Shown here in pieces: positions 16,657 through 24,854 of a stretch of 42,497 nt of DNA. The notes under the pieces are model-generated. The model was not told the origin of the DNA, made no database searches, and saw only the letters and a list, made by a program, of their open reading frames with translations. Positions within the stretch are counted from its first letter, which is position 1. Every line of letters starts with the position of its first letter. Source of the DNA: Candidatus Omnitrophota bacterium (GTDB lineage Bacteria > Omnitrophota > Gorgyraeia > 2-02-FULL-51-18); the NCBI GenBank assembly GCA_016180585.1, contig JACPAX010000011.1, positions 1 through 42,497 on the forward strand. Reading direction: 5' to 3'. The position numbers and the translations under genes are program-made.

Positions 16657-17308
16657 CCGCGTGGTGCTTGATGTTTTTGCCTTCGACGATGAAGATCACG
16701 TCTTCGCCGATGTTGGTGGCGTGGTCGGCGATGCGCTCAAGATTACGGCTGATGAGCATGAGGTCCACCGCCCGCGTGATGGTCTTGGCGTCGCCGACCA
16801 TCGCGGCCAGAAGTTCCCTGAATATTTCGTCGTTCAAACGGTCCACCTCATCGTCGTCGCGGCAGACCTCCTTGGCCAGGGCCGCGTTTTGATTCACGAA
16901 CGCCTCGAGGCTGTTTTTGATCATCGTCCGGGCGAGCGAAGCGATGCGGGGGATGTCCACCGCAGGCTTGAACGGCGGCTCTTTCAGAAGATAGAGCGCG
17001 GTCTCGGAGATGTTGCAGGCCTGGTCGGCGACGCGTTCGAGGTCGTTGTTGATTTTCAAAATCGCCGTGAGAAGCCGCAGGTCTCCGGCGGCCGGCTGGC
17101 GGAGCGCCAGAAGCCTCAGGACGTCCTCCTCGATCTCGATCTCCATGTGGTTGACTTTTTCCTCGAAGCCGAAGACCTGCGCCGCCAGACTCTCGTCCCG
17201 GTCGCAGAGCAGCTTCACGGCGAGCCCGATCATCTCCTGCGTGATGTCGGCCATGCGGAGAAGCTCCTGCTTGAGGTTTTTTAATTCCTCGTCAAAATGT
17301 CTTTCCAT
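16631..17308 (-). CDS. phoU: phosphate signalling protein PhoU
   Basis: 225 residues with the two-fold PhoU repeat, each a three-helix bundle: MERHFDEELKNLKQELLRMA at the start, ERVADQACNISETALYL near residue 95 and LERIADHATNIGEDVIFIVEG near the end. The E/D-x-x-x-D metal-binding motifs of each half are present. PhoU links the Pst phosphate importer to PhoR and helps silence the Pho response. The gene starts 15 bp after the phoR stop; no Shine-Dalgarno sequence is visible, consistent with coupling. No pst genes are in the window. Confidence 0.93.
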   Translation of the reverse strand: MERHFDEELKNLKQELLRMADITQEMIGLAVKLLCDRDESLAAQVFGFEEKVNHMEIEIEEDVLRLLALRQPAAGDLRLLTAILKINNDLERVADQACNISETALYLLKEPPFKPAVDIPRIASLARTMIKNSLEAFVNQNAALAKEVCRDDDEVDRLNDEIFRELLAAMVGDAKTITRAVDLMLISRNLERIADHATNIGEDVIFIVEGKNIKHHADENAGPRE

Positions 17309-17323
17309 AGGGGTTAGTATAGC

Positions 17324-18496
17324 CTAGTTTTGCGGCAATGTGACGGTAAAAGTGCTGCCCTGATTCGGCGCGCTGCGCGCCTCGACGCGGCCCGAGTGGC
17401 GCTCGACAATCCGCTTCACGATGGCCAGCCCCAGGCCGGTCCCGCCGGTCTGCCGCGAGCGGCTCTTGTCGGCCCGGTAAAAACGATCGAAGATCCTCGG
17501 CAAATCCCCGGCGGAGATCCCGATCCCGGTGTCCTGGATCTCAAAAGACGTCCAGGCGCCGTCGCCGGACGCCTTCACGCGGATCTCCCCCCCCTCCACG
17601 TTGTATTTGATCGCGTTGTCGAGGAGATTGTTCAAAATTTCCCCGAGCGCCGACGGATCGGCCCGGACCGGAAACGGCCGCGGGGAGAGCTCCGTCCTGA
17701 TTTTCAATTTTTTCATCCGGATCGGCCGCTCAAAGAAGGCCAGGGCCCTCTCCAGGGCTTCGGCGAGGTCGCACGTTTCTTTCCTGAGTTCCGTCCTGTC
17801 GGTGTCGAGCCTCGAAAGACTCAGAAGGTCCTCGATGAGCCGGGTGAGTTTTTTGGAGTGTCCCTCGATAATCCCGAGAAAGTGGTCCCGATCCGCCTTG
17901 TTTTCGACGGCGCCTTCTTTCAGCGTCTCCACAAAGCCGAGGATGGAGGTGAGCGGGGTCTTCAGCTCGTGCGAGACGTTCGCGACAAACTCCGAGCGGA
18001 CCCGCTCGAGCTCTTTGAGTTTGGTGACGTCGTGGAAAATCGCGGCCGCCCCCAGAAAATGGCCGCCGCCGAATACCGGCGAGATGCGGATCTGAAAAAC
18101 CGAGTCCGAGAGGAGGATCGAGTGCTCGCGGCGCACCGGCACGTGCTCCTTCAGGGTCTTGGCGATCATCTCGTTCACGATCGAGTCGCGGAAGATCTCC
18201 CAGAAATACCGCCGCTCGATCTGGCCTTTGGGAAACGAGAGCGCCCTCGTCAGGGCCGGGTTGACGAGCGTAATCCGCTGGTCCGGATCGATCACGGCGA
18301 CCCCCTCGGCCATGCTCTCGAGGATGGCGAGGATGCGGTTCTTCTCTTCCTCGGCGGAGCGGACTTTCTCCCGAAGCGCTTCGGAGACTTTCTCCGCGTA
18401 GCCGGAGACCTCGCGCAGCTTCCGGCGAAGAAAAAACATCCTCCACGCGACGGCCGCCAACGCCACGCCAAAGCAAAGGACGAGCGGACCGGTCAC
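17324..18496 (-). CDS. phoR: PhoR-type sensor histidine kinase
   Basis: 390 residues from a GTG at 18496 that overlaps the phoB stop (GTGA). One N-terminal membrane segment (VLCFGVALAAVAWRMFFL), a short linker coiled coil, a PAS domain (~residues 55-155, ILESMAEGVAVIDPDQRITLV), HisKA with the phospho-accepting histidine (FVANVSHELKTPLTSILGF) and HATPase_c (NNLLDNAIKY, IQDTGIGIS, GGTGLGLAIVKRIVERHSG). There is no periplasmic sensor loop, as in other PhoR proteins that sense phosphate through PstSCAB-PhoU contact. The next gene being phoU supports the call. Confidence 0.9.
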   Translation of the reverse strand: MTGPLVLCFGVALAAVAWRMFFLRRKLREVSGYAEKVSEALREKVRSAEEEKNRILAILESMAEGVAVIDPDQRITLVNPALTRALSFPKGQIERRYFWEIFRDSIVNEMIAKTLKEHVPVRREHSILLSDSVFQIRISPVFGGGHFLGAAAIFHDVTKLKELERVRSEFVANVSHELKTPLTSILGFVETLKEGAVENKADRDHFLGIIEGHSKKLTRLIEDLLSLSRLDTDRTELRKETCDLAEALERALAFFERPIRMKKLKIRTELSPRPFPVRADPSALGEILNNLLDNAIKYNVEGGEIRVKASGDGAWTSFEIQDTGIGISAGDLPRIFDRFYRADKSRSRQTGGTGLGLAIVKRIVERHSGRVEARSAPNQGSTFTVTLPQN

Positions 18497-19194
18497 CGGC
18501 GGCCCCCTCTTTCCTCGGCAAAGCGGTAGCCGCTGCCGCGGACCGTCTCGATCAGATGGCGGCTCTTGCCCATTTTCCGGCGGATGCTCTTGACGTGGAC
18601 ATCGACGGTCCTGTCCGTGATGAACGCCTCCCCCTCCCATGCGCCGTCGAGAAGCTTGTCGCGCGAAAACACCCTGCCCGGGTTTTCCATCAGCACCGAC
18701 AAAATCTTGAACTCGAGCTTCGTGAGCGGGACGGGCTTTCCCTTGATCGAGAAAATCTGCCGTTCTTTGTCAAGCGCAAGCTCCCCGGCCCTCACGACGG
18801 GCGTCCCCTCCGCCCGGGAGATCTGATTTCTAAAGATAGTGCGGACGCGCGCCAAGAGCACCTTGACGCTGAAGGGCTTCGCGACATAATCGGTGGCGCC
18901 GATCTCAAGGGACAGCACCTGGTCCACCTCGGAATCCTTGGCGGTCAGCATGAGAATCGGGGTGTTTTTGACATCCTTGTCGGCGCGAACGAGCTTGCAG
19001 ACCTCCAGGCCGTCCATCCCCGGAAGCATCCAGTCGAGCACCACAAGATCCGGCCGGCCGGCCTTCACGGCGGCAAGGCCCTCCTCGCCGCTGGACACGC
19101 AGCGGACCTGATACCCTTCTCTCTGCAAGTTGTACTGAAGGAGTTTTAAAATATCCTCTTCGTCGTCGACCACGAGAATTTTTTGTTTGGGCAT
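18493..19194 (-). CDS. phoB: PhoB-type response regulator, OmpR family
   Basis: 233 residues from the ATG at 19194 (MPKQKILVVDDEED), preferred to an upstream TTG because GGGAGA lies ten bases before it. Receiver domain: acidic pocket DDEED, phospho-acceptor Asp54 in VVLDWMLPG, conserved T in MLTAKD and K in DYVAKPF. The C-terminal winged helix reads LTKLEFKILSVLMENPGRVFSR...VHVKSIRRKMG...VRGSGYRF. It activates phosphate-starvation genes at Pho boxes. First gene of phoB-phoR-phoU-queC; divergent from the AbiE locus across a 164-bp gap. Confidence 0.93.
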   Translation of the reverse strand: MPKQKILVVDDEEDILKLLQYNLQREGYQVRCVSSGEEGLAAVKAGRPDLVVLDWMLPGMDGLEVCKLVRADKDVKNTPILMLTAKDSEVDQVLSLEIGATDYVAKPFSVKVLLARVRTIFRNQISRAEGTPVVRAGELALDKERQIFSIKGKPVPLTKLEFKILSVLMENPGRVFSRDKLLDGAWEGEAFITDRTVDVHVKSIRRKMGKSRHLIETVRGSGYRFAEERGGRR

Positions 19195-19291
19195 TCCGGC
19201 AGGCTCTCCCGGCAACTTTAAGGCGCCATTCTACCACCTAAAAAGAGCCCTGTCCAAACCCTCGGCGCCACAAAATTCATGGATTTATCAT

Positions 19292-19320
19292 TTGACAGCT
19301 TAATATTTAATGTGCATAAT
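19292..19320 (+). promoter_or_regulatory. strong sigma70 promoter of the AbiE toxin-antitoxin operon
   Basis: TTGACA (19292-19297), a 17-base spacer, then CATAAT (19315-19320), 38 bp before the antitoxin ATG. Near-consensus in an AT-rich gap. Confidence 0.75.
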
Positions 19321-19322
19321 CT

Positions 19323-19335
19323 TACCAAATTGGTA
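19323..19335 (+). promoter_or_regulatory. palindromic operator candidate
   Basis: TACCAAATTGGTA is a perfect 13-bp palindrome centred on one base, two bases past the -10 box and thus over the transcription start. AbiEi antitoxins bind inverted repeats in their own promoter, so this is a natural candidate for autoregulation. Confidence 0.5.
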
Positions 19336-19358
19336 TAAATTGTACAGAGAATATTAGC

Positions 19359-20168
19359 ATGAAAACCTCCTTATCCACTAAAGAGTCTAAACTGCTTCTT
19401 AAACTTGCCTGGGAGAAAAAGCGCCTGGTGAATTTGCCTGAGATTGTTCGCATTTTAAAGATTTCTAAAAACCATGCCTATAAACTCGCCAGTGTGCTTT
19501 GCAAGAAAAAGTGGCTTGAAAGGCTAACATCAGGAAGTTATCAGGTGATTCCAATGGAGGGTGGGCCCAAACGCGTGACGGAAATGAATCCTTACGTTAT
19601 CGGGCATCTGTTAAAAAAACCTTATTTCTTTTCCTACGCCACCGCAAACACTCATTACGGTTTTTCAGCTCAGGTTTATGGCACCCTTTTTGTGGCTTTA
19701 AAGGGGCGGCATCGCCCCCTTTCCATCCGGTCTACCACCATTCAGTTTGTCACTTTGTCCGAGTCAAAATTCTTTGGGTTCACGGAAGTCGAGGCCATGG
19801 GAGAGAAGGTCAAAATGGCCGAGAAGGAAAAAGCGCTCCTTGACTGCCTGGACAAACCCCAGTATGCCGGTGGAATCGAAGAAGTTTTTTCCGCGTTTAA
19901 CAGGGCTAAAGGAAAGATCGATTACCAAAAATTGATCGAGTACACCATTCGCTTTGAAACAACGGCTCTCATCCAGCGACTTGGGTTTATGGTTGATTTT
20001 CTTAAAGCCCCCATTCCCAGAAAACTACGGCAAAGACTTTTAAGCAAGGCGCAGGAAAGGCAAGTCATTCCTCTTGCCGCCTCTGGCCGATTCGGACGCG
20101 AAGGAAATCTCTTTAAAGAATGGAATATTATCCAGAATATACCCGGCGACATTTTACGTAGCAATTAA
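19359..20168 (+). CDS. abiEi: AbiEi-type antitoxin / transcriptional regulator
   Basis: 269 residues. The N-terminal ~70 form a winged helix (LAWEKKRLVNLPEIVRILKISKNHAYKLASVLCKKKWL), followed by the AbiEi antitoxin region: Y(S)YATANTHYGFSAQV, EKALLDCLDKPQYAGGIEEV. In type IV AbiE systems this protein represses the operon and opposes the AbiEii nucleotidyltransferase. It is followed 16 bp later by the matching toxin. Its base composition is clearly AT-richer than the neighbouring pho and SDR genes, suggesting horizontal gain. Confidence 0.85.
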   Translation: MKTSLSTKESKLLLKLAWEKKRLVNLPEIVRILKISKNHAYKLASVLCKKKWLERLTSGSYQVIPMEGGPKRVTEMNPYVIGHLLKKPYFFSYATANTHYGFSAQVYGTLFVALKGRHRPLSIRSTTIQFVTLSESKFFGFTEVEAMGEKVKMAEKEKALLDCLDKPQYAGGIEEVFSAFNRAKGKIDYQKLIEYTIRFETTALIQRLGFMVDFLKAPIPRKLRQRLLSKAQERQVIPLAASGRFGREGNLFKEWNIIQNIPGDILRSN

Positions 20169-20184
20169 TCGTGAAGCCCGACGA

Positions 20185-21099
20185 ATGATTTCAAAAGAAA
20201 TAGCCAACCTGTATGCCCGTGACAGCAAAGTAAGTCTCGATATTGCCGAGCGGGATATTCTTTTGACCTATGCTTTAAAACTCCTTGAAGAAAAAGGCTG
20301 GCTTGACCGGATCGTATTTAAAGGCGGAACAGCGCTACGCAAATTTTACCTCGGTAAACTCATGCGTTTTTCCCTGGATCTTGATTTCACCTATCTTGGA
20401 AAAGAAAGCCCGGATGATCTTATCCTTGAAATTGCCGATCTTTTTAACGGCGGGTATCAAGACATCCGTTTTTCGGTGGATTCAAAAGATTTCTATGTGA
20501 GAAATGACGGGACCTCTTGCGGAGCCGTCATTGGTTATTCACACGCCTTTCATGAATCACGGCTTGATTTTGAATTGAGCTTAAGAGAACCCGTTATCCT
20601 GCCTCCTGTGAAAAAGCCCCTCATGAAAACAAGCTATCAAAAATATCTCGAATTTTCTTCGCCGGTTGTTTCCTGTCTTGATCTTCTCGAATTACACGCA
20701 GAAAAAGTCAGGGCCTCTTATCAGCGTCTTCGGTCGCGCGACGTATACGACCTCGGTCTTCTTTCCGGCCAGCCGTTTGATAAAGAGCTTTTGCGTCTTC
20801 TTGTGGTTTTAAAGTTCTGGCATGTGCGCGGAGAGTTTAACCCAAAGGCATATCTTGAGAAGCTCGAGTCTCGCGCTTACGACTGGGAAGACTTGAAACG
20901 CTTATTGCGGAAGGATCAGAAGATCGATCCTAAAAGTCTTGTGAAAAAGTGCGTTCAGAACTACCGTTTTCTTGGAGCGTTATCTACCGAGGAAGAAAGA
21001 ATTCTTTCCGATGTCAAACGGCATCACGAGACTAAAAAGGTTCACGAAATTGAAAAACGTTTGCATTCCGACAGGCTCAAAGAAAAACTATCCCCTTAA
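20185..21099 (+). CDS. abiEii: AbiEii-type nucleotidyltransferase toxin
   Basis: 304 residues from the ATG at 20185 (MISKEIANLYARD). The DUF1814/AbiEii signature is present: IVFKGGTALRKFYLG near residue 45, then RFSLDLDFTYL, where the paired aspartates are the metal-binding catalytic residues, and later LELHAEKVRASYQRLRSRDVYDLGLL. AbiEii/MenT-like toxins transfer nucleotides to tRNA acceptor ends or other targets and stop growth, often giving phage abortive infection. Same low GC as the antitoxin; no terminator with a T run was found after it. Confidence 0.88.
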   Translation: MISKEIANLYARDSKVSLDIAERDILLTYALKLLEEKGWLDRIVFKGGTALRKFYLGKLMRFSLDLDFTYLGKESPDDLILEIADLFNGGYQDIRFSVDSKDFYVRNDGTSCGAVIGYSHAFHESRLDFELSLREPVILPPVKKPLMKTSYQKYLEFSSPVVSCLDLLELHAEKVRASYQRLRSRDVYDLGLLSGQPFDKELLRLLVVLKFWHVRGEFNPKAYLEKLESRAYDWEDLKRLLRKDQKIDPKSLVKKCVQNYRFLGALSTEEERILSDVKRHHETKKVHEIEKRLHSDRLKEKLSP

Positions 21100-21279
21100 A
21101 CGCAAAAGGGACGCCGATGAAGGCGCCCCCGAGCTCTAGAGTTAACGTGGTTTTTCGGCCACGAGCAAAGTTTAGCTTTACTGGTCAGAACACTCAAGGT
21201 ATTTTTGGATTTTTTGGCGTGACATAATTCCGCACAGCGCGCATTTGGGACAAAAACGCTCCTGTGGTAGTATGGGCGC

Positions 21280-22011
21280 ATGGAAATCCGCGGAAAAAAC
21301 GCCCTCGTCACCGGTGCGGCCAAACGAGTCGGGCGCGAAATCGCGCTGGCCTTCGCCAAAAAAGGCGCGAACGTCCTTCTTCACTACCGCTCCTCCCATC
21401 AGGAGGCCCTCGAAACGGCCGCCGCGATCAGGTCCCTCGGAGTGCGCTGCGATCTTTTCTCGGCGGACCTGTCCGCGGCCGGCGGCGCGCTAAAGCTCGC
21501 GCGGGAGATCCGTCACGCGGGCCTCGCCGTCGATATTTTGGTCAACAGCGCCTCGCTTTTCTACAAAACCCCTCTAAACGACACGAACGAGCATGCCCTC
21601 GACGAGCTCATGAGCGCCAACTTCAAAGGGCCTTTTTTTCTGTCGAAGGAAATCGGCAATCAAATGGCCGCGGCCGGCGGCGGGACGATCATCAACATCG
21701 CCGACTGGAGCGGGCTGAGGCCCTACAAAAACTACGCGGCCTATTGCGCCTCAAAAGGCGCCTTGATCACGTTCACCAAATCGCTCGCGCGGGAGCTGGC
21801 GCCCAAAGTGACGGCCAACGCGGTCGCCCCCGGCCCCGTGCTCTTGCCGGACGACTTTACGGAGGAAGAGAAAAAATCCATCGAGAAACTGACGCTTCTG
21901 GGCCGCATCGGCAGCCCCTCGGACGTGGCCAACGCCGCCGTGTTTCTTGCCGGGAGCCGCTTCATCAACGGCGCGGTGCTCGTCGTCGACGGCGGCCGAT
22001 CCATGATGTAG
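21280..22011 (+). CDS. short-chain dehydrogenase, pteridine-reductase-like
   Basis: 243 residues with the SDR fold: cofactor motif ALVTGAAKRVGREIA, NSASLF (NNAG equivalent), and catalytic Tyr/Lys in YAAYCASKGALITF. TGxxxRxG in place of TGxxxGIG is typical of FolM and PTR1 pteridine reductases, which use NADPH to make tetrahydropterins or tetrahydrofolate. The following gene, 30 bp downstream, is a QueD/PTPS homologue, which strengthens a pterin-related role. A plain 3-oxoacyl-ACP reductase or other SDR remains possible. The ribosome site is weak. Confidence 0.75.
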   Translation: MEIRGKNALVTGAAKRVGREIALAFAKKGANVLLHYRSSHQEALETAAAIRSLGVRCDLFSADLSAAGGALKLAREIRHAGLAVDILVNSASLFYKTPLNDTNEHALDELMSANFKGPFFLSKEIGNQMAAAGGGTIINIADWSGLRPYKNYAAYCASKGALITFTKSLARELAPKVTANAVAPGPVLLPDDFTEEEKKSIEKLTLLGRIGSPSDVANAAVFLAGSRFINGAVLVVDGGRSMM

Positions 22012-22041
22012 CCCGCGTTTAGGCGCGGGGAAAGGAACCGG

Positions 22042-22446
22042 ATGTACAAAGTCACCAAAGAGATCCATTTTTGCTACGGCCACCGGCTGCTGGACTACGA
22101 AGGCCGGTGCGCCCATCCGCACGGCCACAACGGCAAGATCGAGATCGAGCTCGGCGCCGAGACGCTCGACGGCCGGGGAATGGTCTACGACTTCGGCGAC
22201 ATCAAGGAAATCATCCACAAGTGGGTGGACCACCAGCTCGACCACCGGATGATCCTGCGCAAAGGCGATCCGCTGGTCAAAGCGCTGAAAGATTTGGGAG
22301 AGCCTTACTTTGAGATGGAGGAGAACCCTACGGCGGAATCTCTGGCGAGACTCGTCTACGACTACGCGAAATCCAAAAAACTTCCGATCAACAAAGTGAT
22401 TTTCTGGGAAACGACGAGCTCTTCCGCCGCTTACAGCGGGTGTTAA
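22042..22446 (+). CDS. queD: 6-carboxytetrahydropterin synthase QueD / PTPS family
   Basis: 134 residues with AAGGA five bases before the ATG. Zinc-binding histidines are in FCYGHRL and HPHGHN; the CAHPHGH string gives the CxxxHGH pattern expected of QueD. YDFGDIKEIIHKWVDHQLDH and PTAESLARLVYDY are further family motifs. QueD turns dihydroneopterin triphosphate into 6-carboxytetrahydropterin, the step before QueE and QueC in 7-deazaguanine synthesis. QueC is 5.5 kb away; QueE is not in the window. Its TAA stop overlaps that of the convergent RelE gene. Confidence 0.9.
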   Translation: MYKVTKEIHFCYGHRLLDYEGRCAHPHGHNGKIEIELGAETLDGRGMVYDFGDIKEIIHKWVDHQLDHRMILRKGDPLVKALKDLGEPYFEMEENPTAESLARLVYDYAKSKKLPINKVIFWETTSSSAAYSGC

Positions 22447-22718
22447 AAATTCTTCAGAAATCGATGAATCTCATCGTGAGAACCCGCCAGCAAAAATTCA
22501 ATGGCGTCTCTATCTTTTCGAAATAAAACGCGCTCGCTCAGCCCCGCGCGAATTTCCCAAATATCGTGCCCCAATAGTTTAAGTCCAAGTCCATGCGGAA
22601 GATCACCGGTCTCAAAGAAGGCGGTCGCCAAACGAACGGCTTTCTTGACCTGCCTCTTTTTGGCCTCGGACAACTCACGGACACCTTGATCAAAAAGAGA
22701 CGCGGTAAGATAACGCAT
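22443..22718 (-). CDS. RelE/ParE-like toxin
   Basis: 91 residues from the ATG at 22718. Fits the RelE/HigB-like fold: KKRQVKKAVRLATAFFETGDLPHGLGLKLLGHDIWEIRAGLSERVLFRKD in three pieces, with the basic patch and the strand pattern WEIRAG-x-RVLF. Such toxins cut mRNA at the ribosome. It lies eight bases after the stop of an AbrB-type antitoxin, as expected for the pair. A longer same-frame extension to 22997 overlaps the antitoxin and is not needed. Confidence 0.82.
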   Translation of the reverse strand: MRYLTASLFDQGVRELSEAKKRQVKKAVRLATAFFETGDLPHGLGLKLLGHDIWEIRAGLSERVLFRKDRDAIEFLLAGSHDEIHRFLKNF

Positions 22719-22726
22719 GCTATGAA

Positions 22727-23002
22727 TTAAAGACTGTCGAGATGTTGGAGGAAATCCTTTGCCGAGGCGAAGGACCCTCCGCCTTTCTGACGGCTGATTT
22801 TTAAAAGCTTTCGGAGCTCTTCTTCGGTGTAGGATTCTTCCGCGGGCTTTACGTCCATCTTGGTCAGACGCACAGCCCCCGATTTCTCCTCCAGCATAAA
22901 CCCGACCAAATCCCCCTTTTCCAGGGCCCCGATCACCAGACGCACCCTCTTGGGAAGAGTGATCTGCCCCTTGGGGCCCAGCGTCGCAGTCAACCAAGTC
23001 AT
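22727..23002 (-). CDS. AbrB/MazE-like (SpoVT-AbrB) antitoxin
   Basis: 91 residues. An AGGAGG site eight bases upstream fixes the ATG at 23002 (MTWLTATLGPKGQITLPKRVR) rather than the GTG at 23011, which the same site would overlap. The first ~50 residues are a swapped-hairpin AbrB DNA-binding domain (GPKGQITLPKRVRLVIGALEKGDLVGFMLEEKSGAVRL). The acidic C-terminal tail probably neutralises the RelE-like toxin downstream. Likely autoregulated. Confidence 0.85.
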   Translation of the reverse strand: MTWLTATLGPKGQITLPKRVRLVIGALEKGDLVGFMLEEKSGAVRLTKMDVKPAEESYTEEELRKLLKISRQKGGGSFASAKDFLQHLDSL

Positions 23003-23088
23003 TCGCTTCACCTCCTAGGTTTCCCTACTTCCTTACTTAAAGGATACATGGAAAACTAGAAAATGTCCACTCCGGAAAAAAACCGCTT

Positions 23089-23565
23089 TCAGCCTCCGTA
23101 ATGCCAGGGCGTGTCGCCCATCACCAGCGTCGGTTCTTCCTTCACCACCCCGGCCTCGACGACCTCGCCGATGACGACCGAATGGTCTCCCGCGTTGACG
23201 ATTTCTTTCACCTCGCACTCGAGGTACGCGATAGCGCGGTCCAGAATGGGCGCGTTGGTCTTCTTGAGTTGAAAAGTCAGCTCGCCGAAGCGGTTGCCGG
23301 CAGAGGGGGTCGCCTTGAAAAACTGCTCGAGAATTTTGCGGTCGGATTTTGCGACGAAGTTCACCGAGAAAACCCGGGCTTTCTCGATCATCTCGAGCGA
23401 ATGCGTGGCGTGGCGCACGCCGAGCATCACGCGCGGCGGCTTCATCGAGCACTGCGAGAGCCAGCTTCCGGTAAACGCGTGATGGAGACTCCCGTCGCAG
23501 ACGCCGATCACATAGAGCCCGTAGGGGATCTTTCTCAGGATATTTTTCTTCGCTTCCTCGTTCAT
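23089..23565 (-). CDS. flavin reductase-like FMN-binding split-barrel protein
   Basis: 158 residues matching the flavin-reductase domain: PYGLYVIGVCDG at the start, AFTGSWLSQCSMKPPRVMLGV (FMN loop), FSVNFVAKSDRKIL, and APILDRAIAYLECEVKEIVNAGDHSVVIGEV split over two strands. These proteins bind FMN and use NAD(P)H or act as partners for rubredoxin and flavoproteins. Single gene, divergent from mutY across a gap with a palindromic repeat. Substrate partner unknown. Confidence 0.87.
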   Translation of the reverse strand: MNEEAKKNILRKIPYGLYVIGVCDGSLHHAFTGSWLSQCSMKPPRVMLGVRHATHSLEMIEKARVFSVNFVAKSDRKILEQFFKATPSAGNRFGELTFQLKKTNAPILDRAIAYLECEVKEIVNAGDHSVVIGEVVEAGVVKEEPTLVMGDTPWHYGG

Positions 23566-23618
23566 AACCGCCCTATGCTAATACAAGTCCCTCCGGTGTT
23601 CAAGCAGTAATCCAACCA

Positions 23619-23647
23619 GTGCCAGAGGGGTCAGACCCCTATGGCAC
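23619..23647. repeat. GTGCCAG palindromic repeat, copy 4
   Basis: GTGCCAGAGGGGTC and GACCCCTATGGCAC, one arm mismatch (A for C at 23641), in the gap between the divergent flavin reductase and mutY genes, so it is not placed as a terminator here. Confidence 0.88.
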
Positions 23648-23676
23648 CGCAATAAATTTTGGGGTATAGTACCGAC

Positions 23677-24750
23677 ATGAGCTTGCAGAAAAATCTGCTG
23701 AAGTGGTTCCAGAAAAACGCGCGGCCGTTGCCGTGGCGAAAGCGCTACGACCCCTACGAAGTGTGGGTTTCCGAGATCATGCTCCAGCAGACCCAGGTCG
23801 AAACCATGCTTCCCTATTTTGAACGGTGGGTGAAGACTTTCCCCACCCTCCAGAGCCTCGCCAAAAGCCCCGAGAAAAAAGTGCTTAAATGCTGGGAAGG
23901 ACTTGGGTATTATTCGCGGGCACGAAATCTTCACTTCAGCGCCAAAGAGATCGTCCGCAAATACGGCGGGGTCTTTCCCTCGGATTACGAGGCGATTCGC
24001 GCGCTCAAAGGCGTCGGGCGCTATACCGCCGGAGCCATCGCGAGCATCGCGTTCAACCGGGAGCGGCCCATCGTCGACGGTAACGTGCTGCGCGTTCTCT
24101 CGCGCGTGTACTCGATCGGGAAGCCGATAGACGTCGAGAAAAACAAGGAGACTTTCTGGACAATCGAAGAGAACCTCATCCCCAGGGGCCAGGCGCGCTT
24201 TTTCAATCAGGCGGTCATGGAGCTCGGCGCGCTCGTCTGCGCGTCAAAAAATCCCCAGTGTTTGGTTTGCCCCATTCAAAGCGACTGCACGGCCTTTCGA
24301 AAAAACCGCGTGCTCGACTACCCGGTACGAAGCCGGCGCAAAACCCGGGTAAAAGTGGATGCCTCGGCTGTGCTTTTTTTCAAAAAAGACAAAGTTTTGA
24401 TTCGCAAACGCCCCCTCGGGGAAATCATGGGAGGGCTGTGGGAATTTCCCGAATGGAAACTCGCCAAAGACGCCGGTCTTGACCCCGGAGAAATCCGGAA
24501 GCGGACCCTGATCGGTCTCCGGTCGGAATTCGGATTTGAGCCGGAAAAATTAAAGCCTCTCGCCACGATTAAGCGCAACTACACCCATCACCTGGAAACT
24601 CTGCACATTTTCTCGGCCCCCGTGCCCGAAGCGGCTGTGTTCACGCTCAAGAACGACTGGCCTTCGCGATGGATCACGCCCCGCGAGTTCTTGCTTTACC
24701 CCTTCTCCTCCGCCCACTCCAAAATTACCAAGCTCATCAAGCCAACCTGA
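23677..24750 (+). CDS. mutY: adenine DNA glycosylase MutY
   Basis: 357 residues from the ATG at 23677. Removes adenine mispaired with 8-oxoguanine. Catalytic Glu in VSEIMLQQTQVETM, helix-hairpin-helix LKGVGRYTAGAIASIAF, catalytic Asp in IVDGNVLRVLSR, and the [4Fe-4S] loop with four cysteines (CASKNPQCLVCPIQSDC). The C-terminal ~120 residues are the NUDIX-like 8-oxoG recognition domain (RKRPLGEIMGGLWEFPEWK). Length is normal. Convergent with fur across a gap with two perfect hairpins. Confidence 0.95.
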   Translation: MSLQKNLLKWFQKNARPLPWRKRYDPYEVWVSEIMLQQTQVETMLPYFERWVKTFPTLQSLAKSPEKKVLKCWEGLGYYSRARNLHFSAKEIVRKYGGVFPSDYEAIRALKGVGRYTAGAIASIAFNRERPIVDGNVLRVLSRVYSIGKPIDVEKNKETFWTIEENLIPRGQARFFNQAVMELGALVCASKNPQCLVCPIQSDCTAFRKNRVLDYPVRSRRKTRVKVDASAVLFFKKDKVLIRKRPLGEIMGGLWEFPEWKLAKDAGLDPGEIRKRTLIGLRSEFGFEPEKLKPLATIKRNYTHHLETLHIFSAPVPEAAVFTLKNDWPSRWITPREFLLYPFSSAHSKITKLIKPT

Positions 24751-24764
24751 CCTCTGACCCCTCC

Positions 24765-24803
24765 GGTCGCCGAAGGCGACCACCTCCCCTTCATAAGGGG
24801 AGG
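24765..24803. terminator. two perfect hairpins between convergent mutY and fur
   Basis: GGTCGCC-GAA-GGCGACC (24765-24781) and CCTCCCCTT-CAT-AAGGGGAGG (24783-24803) lie back to back. Neither has a T run on either strand, so termination is only likely, not certain; the second resembles a dispersed palindromic repeat. Confidence 0.5.
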
Positions 24804-24854
24804 AATGTTCACCTATGTGCCGGTTGAACAGAGGTTAAACCTAAGTGAAAAGAA

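Noticed and set aside
21100-21279. Terminator after AbiEii
   Set aside because: Weak hairpins (GGGACGCC/GGCGCCC and CGTGG/CCACG) are visible, but neither is followed by a T run.
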